A stretch of DNA of 64,000 nucleotides from Rhodobacterales bacterium (lineage in GTDB: Bacteria > Pseudomonadota > Alphaproteobacteria > Rhodobacterales > Rhodobacteraceae): contig QKJR01000021.1 in NCBI GenBank assembly GCA_003249215.1, positions 1 through 64,000 on the forward strand, given 5' to 3'. The position numbers were made by a program, and so were the translations under genes. Shown here one piece after another: positions 17,027 through 26,533 of the stretch (position 1 is its first letter; each line of letters begins with the position of its first letter). Below the pieces are notes generated by a model. That model worked only from the letters and a program-made list of their open reading frames with translations, had not been told where the DNA came from and did no database searches.

Positions 17027-18018
17027 ATGTTCACTCCCCAGCGGAGCAAACCGATCTGCTGTCGATCGACGCCCTGTCCAAGCGGTTCGAGCGCCAGCCG
17101 GGTCTGATCGCGCGGGCCGGGGCGCTCGTCGGGCATCCCCCCGACCGCCGCGCGGTTCAGGCGCTCAGCGACATTACGCTCTCGGTCCGGCGCGGCGAGG
17201 TCATGGGCCTCGTGGGCGAAAGCGGATGCGGCAAGTCCACGCTTGGCCGGATCGTGGCCGGGATCACCACGCCCAGCAGCGGCGCAGTGCGCTTCTCACG
17301 CTCGGGGCGCGCGGCGCCGGGGGGCGCACAGATGATCTTTCAGGATCCCTTCGCCTCGCTCAACCCGCGCAAGCGCGTGCGTGACATCATCGGTGAGGCG
17401 CCGGTCTTTCACGGTCTGACGACCCGGCGCGAGATGACCGCCTATGTGGCGCGCTACATGGAGCTCTGCGGGATCGATCCCGAGCTGCAGGACAGGTTCC
17501 CGCATCAGTTCTCCGGCGGTCAGCGCCAGCGGATCGGGATTGCGCGTGCCCTTGCGGTCGAGCCGGATTTCCTCGTCTGCGACGAATGCGTCGCCTCGCT
17601 CGATGTCTCGATCCAGGCCCAGGTCCTGAACCTGTTCATGGAGCTGCGGGAAAAGCTCAACCTCACCTATCTCTTCATCAGTCATGATCTGTCGGTGATC
17701 GAACATATCTCGGACCGGATCGCCGTCATGTATCTCGGGCGCATCGTCGAGACAGGCCCCACCGAAGAGCTCGTGCGCAATCCCCGCCATCCCTACACGC
17801 GGGCCCTGCTCGACGAGATGCCGGTCGTATCCGCCGCGCCCCGCGCGTTTCAGCCGATCCGCGGCGAGATCCCCTCGCCGCTGTCGCCGCCGCCCGGGTG
17901 CCATTTCCACCCGCGCTGTCCGCGCGCCGAGGCGATCTGCACGACCAACCAACCGGGGCTTGCCTCGGTCGGCCCGCAGCACCGCTGCGCCTGCCATTTC
18001 GCCACGACGGAGTCCTGA
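17023..18018 (+). CDS. ABC transporter ATP-binding protein (DppF-like)
   Basis: A 331-residue ATPase with Walker A GESGCGKST, signature FSGGQRQRI, H-loop ISHD and a C-terminal GCHFHPRCPRAEAIC segment as in DppF/OppF. The Walker B region reads FLVCDECVASLDVS: the expected DEP(T/V) is DEC here, but the catalytic Asp-Glu pair is kept. The start overlaps the preceding gene by four bases; the stop shares one base with the next start. Confidence 0.92.
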   Translation: MNVHSPAEQTDLLSIDALSKRFERQPGLIARAGALVGHPPDRRAVQALSDITLSVRRGEVMGLVGESGCGKSTLGRIVAGITTPSSGAVRFSRSGRAAPGGAQMIFQDPFASLNPRKRVRDIIGEAPVFHGLTTRREMTAYVARYMELCGIDPELQDRFPHQFSGGQRQRIGIARALAVEPDFLVCDECVASLDVSIQAQVLNLFMELREKLNLTYLFISHDLSVIEHISDRIAVMYLGRIVETGPTEELVRNPRHPYTRALLDEMPVVSAAPRAFQPIRGEIPSPLSPPPGCHFHPRCPRAEAICTTNQPGLASVGPQHRCACHFATTES

Positions 18019-18899
18019 TGACCACCAAGATTTGCCATATCGAGAATGTCCTCGACGTTCGTGACGCCGCCGTTGCCGTGCAAAGGCCGCTCGTCTTCGA
18101 CAGCCCGCACAGCGGCACGACCTATCCTCTGTCCTTCGATGCGGCGCTGCCCGTGTCGCAGCTGCGCCGTGCAGAGGACACCCATGTGGATGATCTCTAC
18201 GGCGCAGCACCTGCGCATGGTGGCGCGTTGCTGCGCGCCTTCTACCCACGGGCCTTCATCGACGCCAACCGCAAGCTCTCCGAACTGGACCCATCCTTGC
18301 TCGAGGATGGTTGGGCCGATCCGCTGCAGACCAGCAGCAAGACGGGCGTGGGCAGCGGGCTTATCTGGAGCCTATGTCCCCCCGATCAGGCGCCGATCTA
18401 TGACCGCAAGCTCTCGCGGGCGGAGGTGCAGGACCGGATCGCCCGCTACTATCGCCCCTATCACATGATCCTGCGCGATCTGATCCGGGAACGGCACGGC
18501 CGGTTCGGACAGGTTCTGCACGTCAATTGTCATTCGATGCGCTCGTCGAGCCGGCTTGACCGCGCGGATGGCGCCGAGAACCAGCGCCCCGATTTCATTC
18601 TGGGCGACCGTGACGGCACCACCTGCGATCCGGACTTCTTCGCATTCCTCCATGAGACGATTTCCGGCTATGGCTTCAGCGTGGGGCGCAACGAGATCTT
18701 CCGGGGGCAGGAGCTCGTCGCGGCCTACAGCGCCCCCGGCGCGGGGGTCAGCTCGGTCCAGATCGAGATCAACCGGGGGCTCTACATGAATGAGGAAACC
18801 ACCGAGCGCCGCCCGGATTACGATGCCTTCCGAGATGTGATCACCGACCTGATCGGCAAGATCGCATCCTACGCCGACGCCTGCGTCGCCCCTGCCTGA
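18018..18899 (+). CDS. N-formylglutamate amidohydrolase-family enzyme
   Basis: A 293-residue protein of the N-formylglutamate amidohydrolase fold (FGase, HutG-like zinc hydrolase). Visible motifs are VFDSPHSGTTYP near residue 26, AEDTHVDDLYG, and VLHVNCHSMRSSS, with His/Asp residues placed as metal ligands. The first and last genes of this operon (importer and hydroxyacid oxidase) and the absence of hut genes argue against a histidine-degradation role; cleavage of an imported N-acyl or N-formyl amino acid is a reasonable inference. The start shares one base with the ATPase stop. Confidence 0.86.
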   Translation: MTTKICHIENVLDVRDAAVAVQRPLVFDSPHSGTTYPLSFDAALPVSQLRRAEDTHVDDLYGAAPAHGGALLRAFYPRAFIDANRKLSELDPSLLEDGWADPLQTSSKTGVGSGLIWSLCPPDQAPIYDRKLSRAEVQDRIARYYRPYHMILRDLIRERHGRFGQVLHVNCHSMRSSSRLDRADGAENQRPDFILGDRDGTTCDPDFFAFLHETISGYGFSVGRNEIFRGQELVAAYSAPGAGVSSVQIEINRGLYMNEETTERRPDYDAFRDVITDLIGKIASYADACVAPA

Positions 18900-18900
18900 C

Positions 18901-20286
18901 ATGGAGCGGAGCGAATTCCTGACGGCCGCTCGCGCGATCTGTGGCCCGGCGGCCGTGCTGTCGGAGCCCGCGGACATGGCGCGGTTTCTGACCGACTGGC
19001 GCGGCATGTTTCACGGCGCCGCGCTCGCCGTCTTGCGACCAGCCTCTACCGCGGAGGTCTCGGGCCTGATGCGCCTGTGCCATGATCAGGGCATTGCGGT
19101 CGTGCCGCAGGGGGGCAATACCGGACTTGCGGCGGGCGCGACGCCGGACGAAAGCGGCCATCAGGTTGTGCTGTCGCTCGAGCGCATGACCGCCGTCCGC
19201 GAGGTCGATCCGCGCGCCATGCTCGTGATCGCCGAGGCCGGCGTCGTTTTGCAACATCTGCGCGAGGTGGTGGACGATGCGGGGCGGCTCTTGCCGATTG
19301 CCATCGCCTCGGAAGGGAGCGCGACCGTCGGCGGGGTGGTTTCGACCAATGCCGGCGGCTCAAATGTCCTGCGTTACGGAATGACGCGCGACCTGGTCCT
19401 CGGGCTCGAGGTGGTTTTGCCTGACGGCGCGATCCTCGACGGGTTGCGCCGCCTGCGCAAGGACAACGCGGGCCTTGACTGGAAGCACCTCTTCATCGGA
19501 ACCGAAGGCGCGCTCGGCGTGGTGACCGCCGCCGTGCTGCGGCTGGTTCCGCGGCCATCGACGCGGGCCGTCGCCTTCCTGCGCGTCGCCGGATTGTCGG
19601 CCGCCACCGATCTGCTCGACATGGCGAACACGCGGCTGGGAGAGACCCTGACCGCTTTCGAGGTGATGGCGCCGTTCGCCCTGAAGCTCGTGGGCACCCA
19701 CTTCCCGGTGCGGCCACCGGGAGATCCAGAGAGCTGGGCGGTGCTGATCGAGGTGGCCTCTTCTCTGCCCGGCGTTTCCGATGCGTTCATGGAATTCGTC
19801 GAAGCGGCGCTGGCCGAGGGGTTGGTCTCGGACGGGACGCTGGCCGCATCGGAGGCGCAATCCAACGAATTATGGTCGATCCGGGAACGTATCACCGAGG
19901 CGGAGGCACGGGCCGGGGCATCGCTCAAGCACGATATCTCGTTGCCGGTCGACGCCATGGCGCGATCGCTCCGGGAGATTGAAACAGCACTCTTGGCCTT
20001 GGACCCGAGGCTTCGGGTGAATCTGTTTGGTCACTTGGGCGATGGCAACCTGCACCTCAACGTGCTTCTGGCGCCCGAGTCGCCGCGGGCCGATATCACG
20101 ACCCTGATCCACGATCGCGTTGCCCGGGCAGGCGGGTCGATCTCCGCGGAACATGGTCTTGGGCAATATCGGCTTGCAGATTACGTTCGCCTTGCGCCAG
20201 ACGCCGAGACGGATATTGCGCGGCGGGTAAAAAGGGCACTGGACCCGGATGGCGGTCTCAATCCCGGCAAGGCGCTGCCAATGTGA
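18901..20286 (+). CDS. FAD-linked oxidase, D-2-hydroxyacid dehydrogenase-like
   Basis: A 461-residue PCMH-type flavoprotein of the GlcD/D-lactate/D-2-hydroxyglutarate dehydrogenase group. The N-terminal FAD domain has VVPQGGNTGLAAGA and SEGSATVGGVVSTNAGGSNVLRYG split motifs; the C-terminal oxidase domain has FGHLGDGNLHLNVLL and the terminal SAEHGLGQYR metal/substrate motif. These enzymes oxidise D-2-hydroxyacids to 2-oxoacids. It begins one base after the amidohydrolase stop and ends the operon, suggesting that the imported compound yields a D-2-hydroxyacid such as D-2-hydroxyglutarate. Confidence 0.9.
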   Translation: MERSEFLTAARAICGPAAVLSEPADMARFLTDWRGMFHGAALAVLRPASTAEVSGLMRLCHDQGIAVVPQGGNTGLAAGATPDESGHQVVLSLERMTAVREVDPRAMLVIAEAGVVLQHLREVVDDAGRLLPIAIASEGSATVGGVVSTNAGGSNVLRYGMTRDLVLGLEVVLPDGAILDGLRRLRKDNAGLDWKHLFIGTEGALGVVTAAVLRLVPRPSTRAVAFLRVAGLSAATDLLDMANTRLGETLTAFEVMAPFALKLVGTHFPVRPPGDPESWAVLIEVASSLPGVSDAFMEFVEAALAEGLVSDGTLAASEAQSNELWSIRERITEAEARAGASLKHDISLPVDAMARSLREIETALLALDPRLRVNLFGHLGDGNLHLNVLLAPESPRADITTLIHDRVARAGGSISAEHGLGQYRLADYVRLAPDAETDIARRVKRALDPDGGLNPGKALPM

Positions 20287-20491
20287 CCGTCGTCGGGCCT
20301 TTGATCAGACGGCGGCTGGTGGCGAAGGGGGGCCTTCCTGCGCGCGGTGGACGCCCGGATTGGACCCGCCCGATGACCTCGGGGGCCGCCCCCAACCGCG
20401 TCCATGCGCAACACCCGATCGCCGGTTTCCGAATCTCGCCATCGGCGCCGCGCCCGCCGCGATCCTCGGGCGTGGCAAGCGGCCAAGAGCT

Positions 20492-21550
20492 TCAGCGATA
20501 GAGAACGGGTCGCTGCGCCGTATCGCGGAATCTGCCACGGTAATTCCGAGGGGAGATACCGAAAGCCTGACCAAAGGATTTCGAAAAGGCGCTGGGCGCG
20601 GTAAAGCCGCAGATGATTGCGATTTCGACCACGGGCAGCCGCGAATAGAGGAGCAGATCCCGCGCGCGCTCCAGTCGGATCTTGAGAAAAAGCTGACCGG
20701 GCGACATCCCGAGCCGTCGCTGGCACAGGTACTCGAGTTTGCGCCGGGAGACGCCCAGTCGGCGTGCGATCGTTGCGATATCCAGAGGGTCCTCGATATG
20801 CGCGCGCATGAGAGCGCGGGTCCGATCGAGCATGTCTTCATGCGCGGCTCTGCTCGGTGGGTCAGGGGCGTCCTTCGAGGTCTGCGCGATCCCGGGGCGC
20901 GAGAACAAGAGTTCCGTCTCGACCGCGGAACTCAGCTGCGCGCCGAATTGTTCCCGGACGATCTCGATCGCCATCGGAGTCCCGGCGAGAAAACCACCGC
21001 AGCTATGCACCCGACCGTGCACCGAACTGGGCTCGGAGTTGAAGCTGATGTCGGGATACCGCTCTTCAAGTGATTTTGCCGCCTCCCAGTGACAGGAGAC
21101 CGGCGCATCGCCGGTGATCCCCGCTTCGATCAGCAGACAGACGCCAAGGTCGCAGCCGCAGACACGCCCACCGGCCCGAAAGGATCGGCGTATCGCATCA
21201 ATGATCGGCTGGCGGATGGGGGCAGGCTGTTCGTAGCTGAGCACTACGACCAGAACGTCCGGGCGCGCGATCTGGGCGACAGAGAGGTCGGGCTCGACCC
21301 ACATTCCATTCGCGCAGCAGACCCGCCCGCCGCTGACGGTCGCGATCCGGACGCGGTAGAGATCCGTGCCGTGCATCCGGTTCGCAGACCGGAATACGTC
21401 TTGCACAGCCACGATGGTCAGCAGCGAGGCGCTCGGTGTCACCACGATCTCGACGCTGAGCGGCGCGCTGCGTCCCGCGGCGTCCAATTCCGGGGAAACC
21501 GGACGAGTTTGCGTTTCTATTTTGCGCATGGGGACAATTATTTTGCGCAT
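20492..21550 (-). CDS. GlxA-family AraC-type regulator
   Basis: About 352 residues. The N-terminal DJ-1/PfpI-like amidotransferase domain (VEIVVTPSASLLTIVAVQDVF, CGCDLGVCLLIEAG) is followed by a C-terminal AraC double helix-turn-helix (DPLDIATIARRLGVSRRKLE and FSKSFGQAFGISPRNYRGRF). Members such as GbdR and CdhR control quaternary amine and carnitine catabolism. In-frame ATGs at 21631, 21550 and 21529 are possible starts; none has a strong ribosome binding site, and the latter two lie in a repeated ATGCGCAAAATA sequence. It is divergent from a trimethylamine-dehydrogenase-family gene, its probable target. Confidence 0.88.
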   Translation of the reverse strand: MRKIIVPMRKIETQTRPVSPELDAAGRSAPLSVEIVVTPSASLLTIVAVQDVFRSANRMHGTDLYRVRIATVSGGRVCCANGMWVEPDLSVAQIARPDVLVVVLSYEQPAPIRQPIIDAIRRSFRAGGRVCGCDLGVCLLIEAGITGDAPVSCHWEAAKSLEERYPDISFNSEPSSVHGRVHSCGGFLAGTPMAIEIVREQFGAQLSSAVETELLFSRPGIAQTSKDAPDPPSRAAHEDMLDRTRALMRAHIEDPLDIATIARRLGVSRRKLEYLCQRRLGMSPGQLFLKIRLERARDLLLYSRLPVVEIAIICGFTAPSAFSKSFGQAFGISPRNYRGRFRDTAQRPVLYR

Positions 21551-21655
21551 ATTCGCATAATGTCCAGAGAAATGCGCTCTAAGCTTTGGGGATAGAGCTT
21601 CGGCGCAACCCGCGTCCTCCCCGCATTCCAAAGGTTTTCCATGCTGCTTCCGCTG

Positions 21656-21672
21656 CTACCCATATGGGGTAG
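21656..21672. promoter_or_regulatory. inverted repeat in the glxA-type/TMADH-like divergent region
   Basis: CTACCC-ATATG-GGGTAG is a 6-bp perfect inverted repeat with a 5-base spacer, lying midway between the divergent regulator and flavoprotein genes (91 bp from the flavoprotein start). Position and symmetry suggest an operator, most simply for the GlxA-type regulator, although AraC proteins often use direct repeats. Confidence 0.45.
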
Positions 21673-21762
21673 GGGCAACCCGTTCTGGTCTCCGAATGGG
21701 CCCTGCTCCCTGCCTGAAACGATCCGGTGTCGGGCGATCGGTCCGCTATGCGGGGGCTTGTC

Positions 21763-23835
21763 ATGACGCTCCCTTCCTCGTCTTATGACGTGCTCTTCCA
21801 GCCCCTCCGGATTGGCCCCAAGATCGCGCCGAACCGCTTCTATCAGGTGCCGCATTGCAATGGCATGGGGCGCCAGTATCCGAGTTCCATGGCGCGGATG
21901 CGTGGGATCAAGGCCGAGGGCGGCTGGGGCGTCGTCTGCACCGAGATTTGTGACATCCACTGGACCAGCGACATGACCCGCGAGGTCCGGCTGTGGGATG
22001 ATCGCGATATCCCCTATCTGGCGCGAATGGTCGATGCCGTGCACGAACACGGCGCGCTTGCCGGGATCGAGCTTGCGCATATGGGCTATTCCGGGCGCAA
22101 CCTCTACAGCCGCGAACCCGCCCTGTCACCCTCGGGTCAGGTCGGGCCGACCCTCTATCCGGGGTATGCCCGGGCGATGGACAAGCAAGATATCCGGGAC
22201 CTGCGCCGCTGGCACCGCAAGGCGGCGCTGCGGGCCAAGGAGGCGGGCTACGACTGCATCGTCGTCTATGCCTCGCACAGCCTTTCTCTTGCGATGCACT
22301 TTCTGTGCGCGCGCCACAATCAGCGTGCCGATGAATACGGCGGCTCGATGGAAAATCGCGCACGCCTGCTGCGCGAACTCATCGAGGACACCAAGGAGGC
22401 GGTGGGCGACACTTGTGGCGTGGTTGTCCGGTTGGCCGTCGAGGAGCTGCTGGGGCCCAACGGGATCACGGCGGCCGAGGAAGGCAAGGATATTCTCAGC
22501 TTTCTGGCAGAGTTGCCTGACCTTTGGGATATCAATTGCAGTTCCTGGGAAAACGACTCGATCACCGCGCGTTTTGCCGACGAGGGGTTTCAGGAACCCT
22601 ATTTTTCCTTCGTGAAGAGCGTCACGTCGAAACCTGTGGTCGGTGTGGGAAGATACACTTCGCCCGACCGGATGGCCTCGCTCGTCCGCAAAGGTGTGCT
22701 CGACATGATCGGCGCGGCGCGGCCCTCGATCGCCGATCCGTTCCTTCCCGAGAAGGTCCGGCAAGGCCGCATCGACGAGATCCGCGAATGCATCGGATGC
22801 AATATCTGCGTGGCCTATTCGAACAGCGGCGTGCCGATGCGTTGCACGCAAAATCCCACCGCAGGCGAGGAATGGCGGCGGGGCTGGCATCCTGAATACA
22901 TCCGGCCAAAGGAAAGCAACGAGCGTATTCTCGTGGTCGGAGGTGGCCCCGCGGGCCTCGAGGCTGCGATGTGGCTCGGCAAACGCGGTTACGAGGTGCT
23001 CCTTGCAGAGGCAAGCGGGGTCCTCGGGGGCCGTGTGGCGCGCGAGAGCCGGCTTCCCGGGCTCGCTTCGTGGGGGCGGGTGCGGGACTATCGAAGCTAT
23101 CAGATTTCCCAGATGGCCAATGTGCAGGTCTATCTCGAAAGTCGTCTCGTCGCTGATGACGTTCTCGAGATGGACGTTTCGCGTGTCGCGATTGCCACCG
23201 GCGGGCTCTGGCGGCGCGACGGGATTGGCCGCGGACGTTTCTCCCCGCTGCCCGGTCATGAGCGGGCGCAGGTCTTCACGCCCGATGACATCATGGCGGG
23301 CGCCGAGCTTTCCGGACCTGTGGCGATCTATGACACCGATCATTATTACATGGGTGGCGTGATTGCCGAGGCGCTGCGGGCCCGCGGGCTCGAGGTTACG
23401 CTGATCACCCCGGCCGCCACGGTTTCGGCCTTCACCGAGCTGAACCTGGAGCACGACAGGATCCAGAAGCGCCTGTACGGCGCCGGCGTCAACCTGATGC
23501 CGCACCATACGCTCGAGCTGATCGGTCCGGATCATGTGTCGCTCCGGCATGTCCACGCCGGCACCGCTTTGCCGCTCGAGGCCGCCTCGGTCGTCCTCGT
23601 GACGACGCCCGTGCCGAATGACCATCTGTGGCGTGCGCTGCGATTGCGACAGGACGAATGGGAGGGGGCAGGTATCCGGGATATCAGCCGGATCGGCGAT
23701 TGCTGGAACCCGAACACCATAGCGCAGGCCGTCTGGGGCGGGCATCGCTACGCCCGAACGCTCGGTGCGCCCGAGACCGAAAACGACGAAGTGCCCTTCC
23801 GACGGGAAATTCTCGAACTCTCCAACGACTTCTGA
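21763..23835 (+). CDS. trimethylamine dehydrogenase-family iron-sulfur flavoprotein
   Basis: A 690-residue enzyme of the TMADH/dimethylamine/histamine dehydrogenase family: FMN TIM barrel, 4Fe-4S site, then FAD- and NAD-binding-like domains (GGGPAGLEAA near residue 390). The covalent-flavin cysteine is present (Cys32 in VPHCNG), as are Tyr169/His172 and Trp262-x2-Asp265, and the cluster cysteines 343, 346, 349 and 361. Two of the three aromatic bowl residues that hold trimethylammonium in TMADH are changed: Tyr60 aligns to Ile62 and Trp355 to Ser353. The real substrate is therefore probably a different amine. The ATG at 21763 matches the TMADH N-terminus; two in-frame ATGs further upstream are less likely. 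It leads an operon with an ABC importer. Confidence 0.87.
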   Translation: MTLPSSSYDVLFQPLRIGPKIAPNRFYQVPHCNGMGRQYPSSMARMRGIKAEGGWGVVCTEICDIHWTSDMTREVRLWDDRDIPYLARMVDAVHEHGALAGIELAHMGYSGRNLYSREPALSPSGQVGPTLYPGYARAMDKQDIRDLRRWHRKAALRAKEAGYDCIVVYASHSLSLAMHFLCARHNQRADEYGGSMENRARLLRELIEDTKEAVGDTCGVVVRLAVEELLGPNGITAAEEGKDILSFLAELPDLWDINCSSWENDSITARFADEGFQEPYFSFVKSVTSKPVVGVGRYTSPDRMASLVRKGVLDMIGAARPSIADPFLPEKVRQGRIDEIRECIGCNICVAYSNSGVPMRCTQNPTAGEEWRRGWHPEYIRPKESNERILVVGGGPAGLEAAMWLGKRGYEVLLAEASGVLGGRVARESRLPGLASWGRVRDYRSYQISQMANVQVYLESRLVADDVLEMDVSRVAIATGGLWRRDGIGRGRFSPLPGHERAQVFTPDDIMAGAELSGPVAIYDTDHYYMGGVIAEALRARGLEVTLITPAATVSAFTELNLEHDRIQKRLYGAGVNLMPHHTLELIGPDHVSLRHVHAGTALPLEAASVVLVTTPVPNDHLWRALRLRQDEWEGAGIRDISRIGDCWNPNTIAQAVWGGHRYARTLGAPETENDEVPFRREILELSNDF

Positions 23836-23889
23836 TCGACCGTGCAACGCGGTCACGACACTGGATCCATCCTCAAGAGGAGCTCTGAC

Positions 23890-25479
23890 ATGTCCGACTT
23901 CGAAAAATGGAAGGCTCTGCTGCTCGGCGGCGCCCTGAACCGCCGGGATTTCCTCGCGGGTGCTGCGGCGCTGGCGGGGACGGCGGGGCTGTCCGCTGGC
24001 CTGGCGCCGCGCGCCGCACATGCCGAACCCAAGCGCGGAGGGCATATGCGCCTCGGGCTTGGCAGTGGCTCCACCAACGACACGCTCAACCCGTGGAACT
24101 ACCCCGACGCCTTCACGACGATGCTGGGCTATGGCTGTCTCGGAAACTGCCTTGTCGAAGTGGATGCCGAGGGCAATGCCGTGGGCGATCTGGCCGAAAG
24201 CTTCGCTGCCTCGGATGATCAGAAGACCTGGACCTTCCGGCTGCGGGAGGGGCTGAGCTTCCACGACGGGCGTCCGGTGCGTGCCGAGGACGTGGTCGCC
24301 TCGATCCGCTTCCACATGACGCCCGAGTCGACTTCGGCGGCCAAGAGCCTGCTGGCCAACATTACCGACATCACGGCCACAGAGGCCGGCGAAGTGGTCT
24401 TCGTGCTCGGCGATGGGGCGACCGACTTCCCCTATTTCCTCGCGACGGTGCTGCTCGTCATCATGCCGTCCGAGGGCGGTGTCGTGGATTGGCAATCGGG
24501 CATCCGCACCGGCCCGTTCGTGCTGGAGGAGTTCGAGCCGGGGGTGCGAGCGAAACTGCGCCGCTTCGAGGGCTATCACAAGCCGGGCCTGCCCTATGCC
24601 GACAGTTGCGAATTGCTCTCGATCCCGGATACGACGGCGCGCACCAATGCGCTCCTGAGTGGCGATGTTCATTATGTGGACCGCCTCGACATGCGCACGC
24701 TCGGGCTGCTGGGGCGCAAGCCGGACATCCGGATCCTCAACATCCCCGGCTATGCGCATTACTACTTCTCGATGTTGAACGATGTGCCGCCCTTTGACGA
24801 TCCCAACGTGCGGATGGCGCTCAAATACGCGATCGATCGCGAGGATATCCTCGCCAAGGTGCTGCAGGGCTATGGCTCGGTCGGCAATGACAACCCGATC
24901 GCCGCATCGGTCAAATATGCCGTCGATCCGCAGCCGGTGCACAGCTACGACCCCGACACGGCACGGGAGTGGTTGAAGAAATCCGGGCTGGAGAGCCTGA
25001 CGGTTGATCTGCATGTCGCCGAGGTGGGCTTTCCGGGCTGTATCGATGCGGCCGTGCTGTTCAAGGAACATGCCGCAAAGGCGGGGATCGACATCAACGT
25101 CATTCGCGAGCCGAGCGATGGCTACTGGGACAACGTCTGGCTGAAGAAGGGCTTTTGCGCGACTTACAGCGATGGCCGCCCGTCCTGCGACTGGAATTTC
25201 TCGGTCTTTTACGCCGCCGATGCCGCCTGGAACGATTCCCGCTGGAAAAACGCCGAGTTCGACGCGATGCTCGCCGAGGGCCGTGCCCTGCCGGACGGGG
25301 AAGAGCGCGCCGCGCTCTATGCGAAGATGCAGGATCTGGTGCAAAAGGATGGCGGCAATATCATCGTGGCCTTCAATGACTTCGTGTGTGCCCATTCCGA
25401 CGCCATAGATCACGGCGCCGTCGTCGGTTTCCCGCTCAGCGATGGCTACCGGATCACCTCGCGCTGGTGGTTCAGCTGA
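23890..25479 (+). CDS. ABC transporter substrate-binding protein, family 5, Tat signal
   Basis: A 529-residue family 5 periplasmic binding protein. The N-terminus carries a twin-arginine signal (LNRRDFLAGAAALAGTAG, residues about 17-34, cleavage near AHAEP), so it is exported folded. Body landmarks are GSTNDTLNPWNY, LREGLSFHDGRPVRAEDV and NVRMALKYAIDREDILAKV. The ATG at 23890 follows a strong AAGAGGAG site. It lies 54 bp after the TMADH-like gene, so the ligand is probably the amine oxidised by that enzyme. Confidence 0.93.
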   Translation: MSDFEKWKALLLGGALNRRDFLAGAAALAGTAGLSAGLAPRAAHAEPKRGGHMRLGLGSGSTNDTLNPWNYPDAFTTMLGYGCLGNCLVEVDAEGNAVGDLAESFAASDDQKTWTFRLREGLSFHDGRPVRAEDVVASIRFHMTPESTSAAKSLLANITDITATEAGEVVFVLGDGATDFPYFLATVLLVIMPSEGGVVDWQSGIRTGPFVLEEFEPGVRAKLRRFEGYHKPGLPYADSCELLSIPDTTARTNALLSGDVHYVDRLDMRTLGLLGRKPDIRILNIPGYAHYYFSMLNDVPPFDDPNVRMALKYAIDREDILAKVLQGYGSVGNDNPIAASVKYAVDPQPVHSYDPDTAREWLKKSGLESLTVDLHVAEVGFPGCIDAAVLFKEHAAKAGIDINVIREPSDGYWDNVWLKKGFCATYSDGRPSCDWNFSVFYAADAAWNDSRWKNAEFDAMLAEGRALPDGEERAALYAKMQDLVQKDGGNIIVAFNDFVCAHSDAIDHGAVVGFPLSDGYRITSRWWFS

Positions 25480-25543
25480 TCCGCAGCCCGGCGCCCGGCG
25501 CAAGAGTGGCCGGGCCGATCACCTCTTGAGGACATGCGAACAT

Positions 25544-26533
25544 ATGAGATTGCATCCCATCACGCGGACGGTGTTGAGCAGGTTGATTCTCGGCCTGATG
25601 ACACTGGTCCTTGTCTCGGCGCTGATCTTCATGGTGGTGGCCCTGTTGCCCGGGGATTTCGCGCGGGCGATACTCGGCCCGAACGCAACCCCGGAGACTG
25701 TCGCGGCCTTTCGTCACGAGGTCGGCCTCGACCGGCCTGCGCTGGCGCGCTATCTGGAGTGGATCAGCGGCGCCGTGCGGGGCGATTTCGGGCTGTCGTT
25801 CTCGAGCCGTTCGGGAAATACGCGCACCGTGGCCGAAATGATCCTGCCGCGGTTTCGAAATACCCTGTTCCTCGCGGGATTTGCGGCGCTGATGGCCGTT
25901 CCCCTCGCGATTACCCTGGGCGTTCTGTCGGCCCTGTACCGCAACAGCTGGCTCGACCGGACCGTGAACGCGATGACGCTGACGTCGATTTCTCTGCCGG
26001 AATTCTTCGTCGCCTATCTGTTGATGTTCTTCTTCGTGGTGAAGATCCCGCTCTTCTACTCGTTGGCCAGCGTTGATGCGGGCACGCCGCTGGGTGAGCG
26101 TCTCTTGCGCACGGCGCTTCCCGCGCTGACCCTCGTCCTGGTCACCGTCGCCCATATGATGCGTATGGTCCGCGCCTCGATCATCGCCGTGCTGGCCAGT
26201 CCCTATATCGAGATGGCCCGGCTCAAGGGCCTGTCGCCGGCGCGGATCATCCTTCGCCACGCTCTGCCCAATGCCTGGGCCCCGATCGTTTCCGTCATCG
26301 CCGTGAACCTTGCCTATCTCATCGTCGGCGTTGTCGTGGTCGAGGTCGTCTTCGTCTATCCGGGTGTCGGGCAGCTCATGGTCGATGCGGTGTCCAAACG
26401 CGACGTTCCGGTTGTGCAGGCCTGCGCCCTGATCTTCGCGGCGACCTATATCCTGATGAACCTTGCGGCCGATATTCTGACGGTGGTGTCGAACCCGCGC
26501 CTTCTGCATCCCAAGGAAGGCGGTGTCCGATGA
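25544..26533 (+). CDS. ABC transporter permease (DppB-like)
   Basis: A 329-residue permease with six predicted helices and the EAA loop PYIEMARLKGLSPARIILRHALPN. The start at 25544 follows a GAGGA box about a dozen bases upstream. The stop overlaps the next permease by four bases. Second gene of the amine-linked importer. Confidence 0.92.
   Translation: MRLHPITRTVLSRLILGLMTLVLVSALIFMVVALLPGDFARAILGPNATPETVAAFRHEVGLDRPALARYLEWISGAVRGDFGLSFSSRSGNTRTVAEMILPRFRNTLFLAGFAALMAVPLAITLGVLSALYRNSWLDRTVNAMTLTSISLPEFFVAYLLMFFFVVKIPLFYSLASVDAGTPLGERLLRTALPALTLVLVTVAHMMRMVRASIIAVLASPYIEMARLKGLSPARIILRHALPNAWAPIVSVIAVNLAYLIVGVVVVEVVFVYPGVGQLMVDAVSKRDVPVVQACALIFAATYILMNLAADILTVVSNPRLLHPKEGGVR

Noticed and set aside
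17023-18018. Inactive ATPase because of the DEC instead of DEP in Walker B
   Set aside because: The catalytic Asp-Glu pair, Walker A, signature and H-loop are intact; the Pro is not essential.
22126-25503. A 1125-codon minus-strand open frame
   Set aside because: It is the antisense shadow of the TMADH-like and binding-protein genes; its composition (Arg/His/Gly-rich) and lack of motifs show it is not coding.
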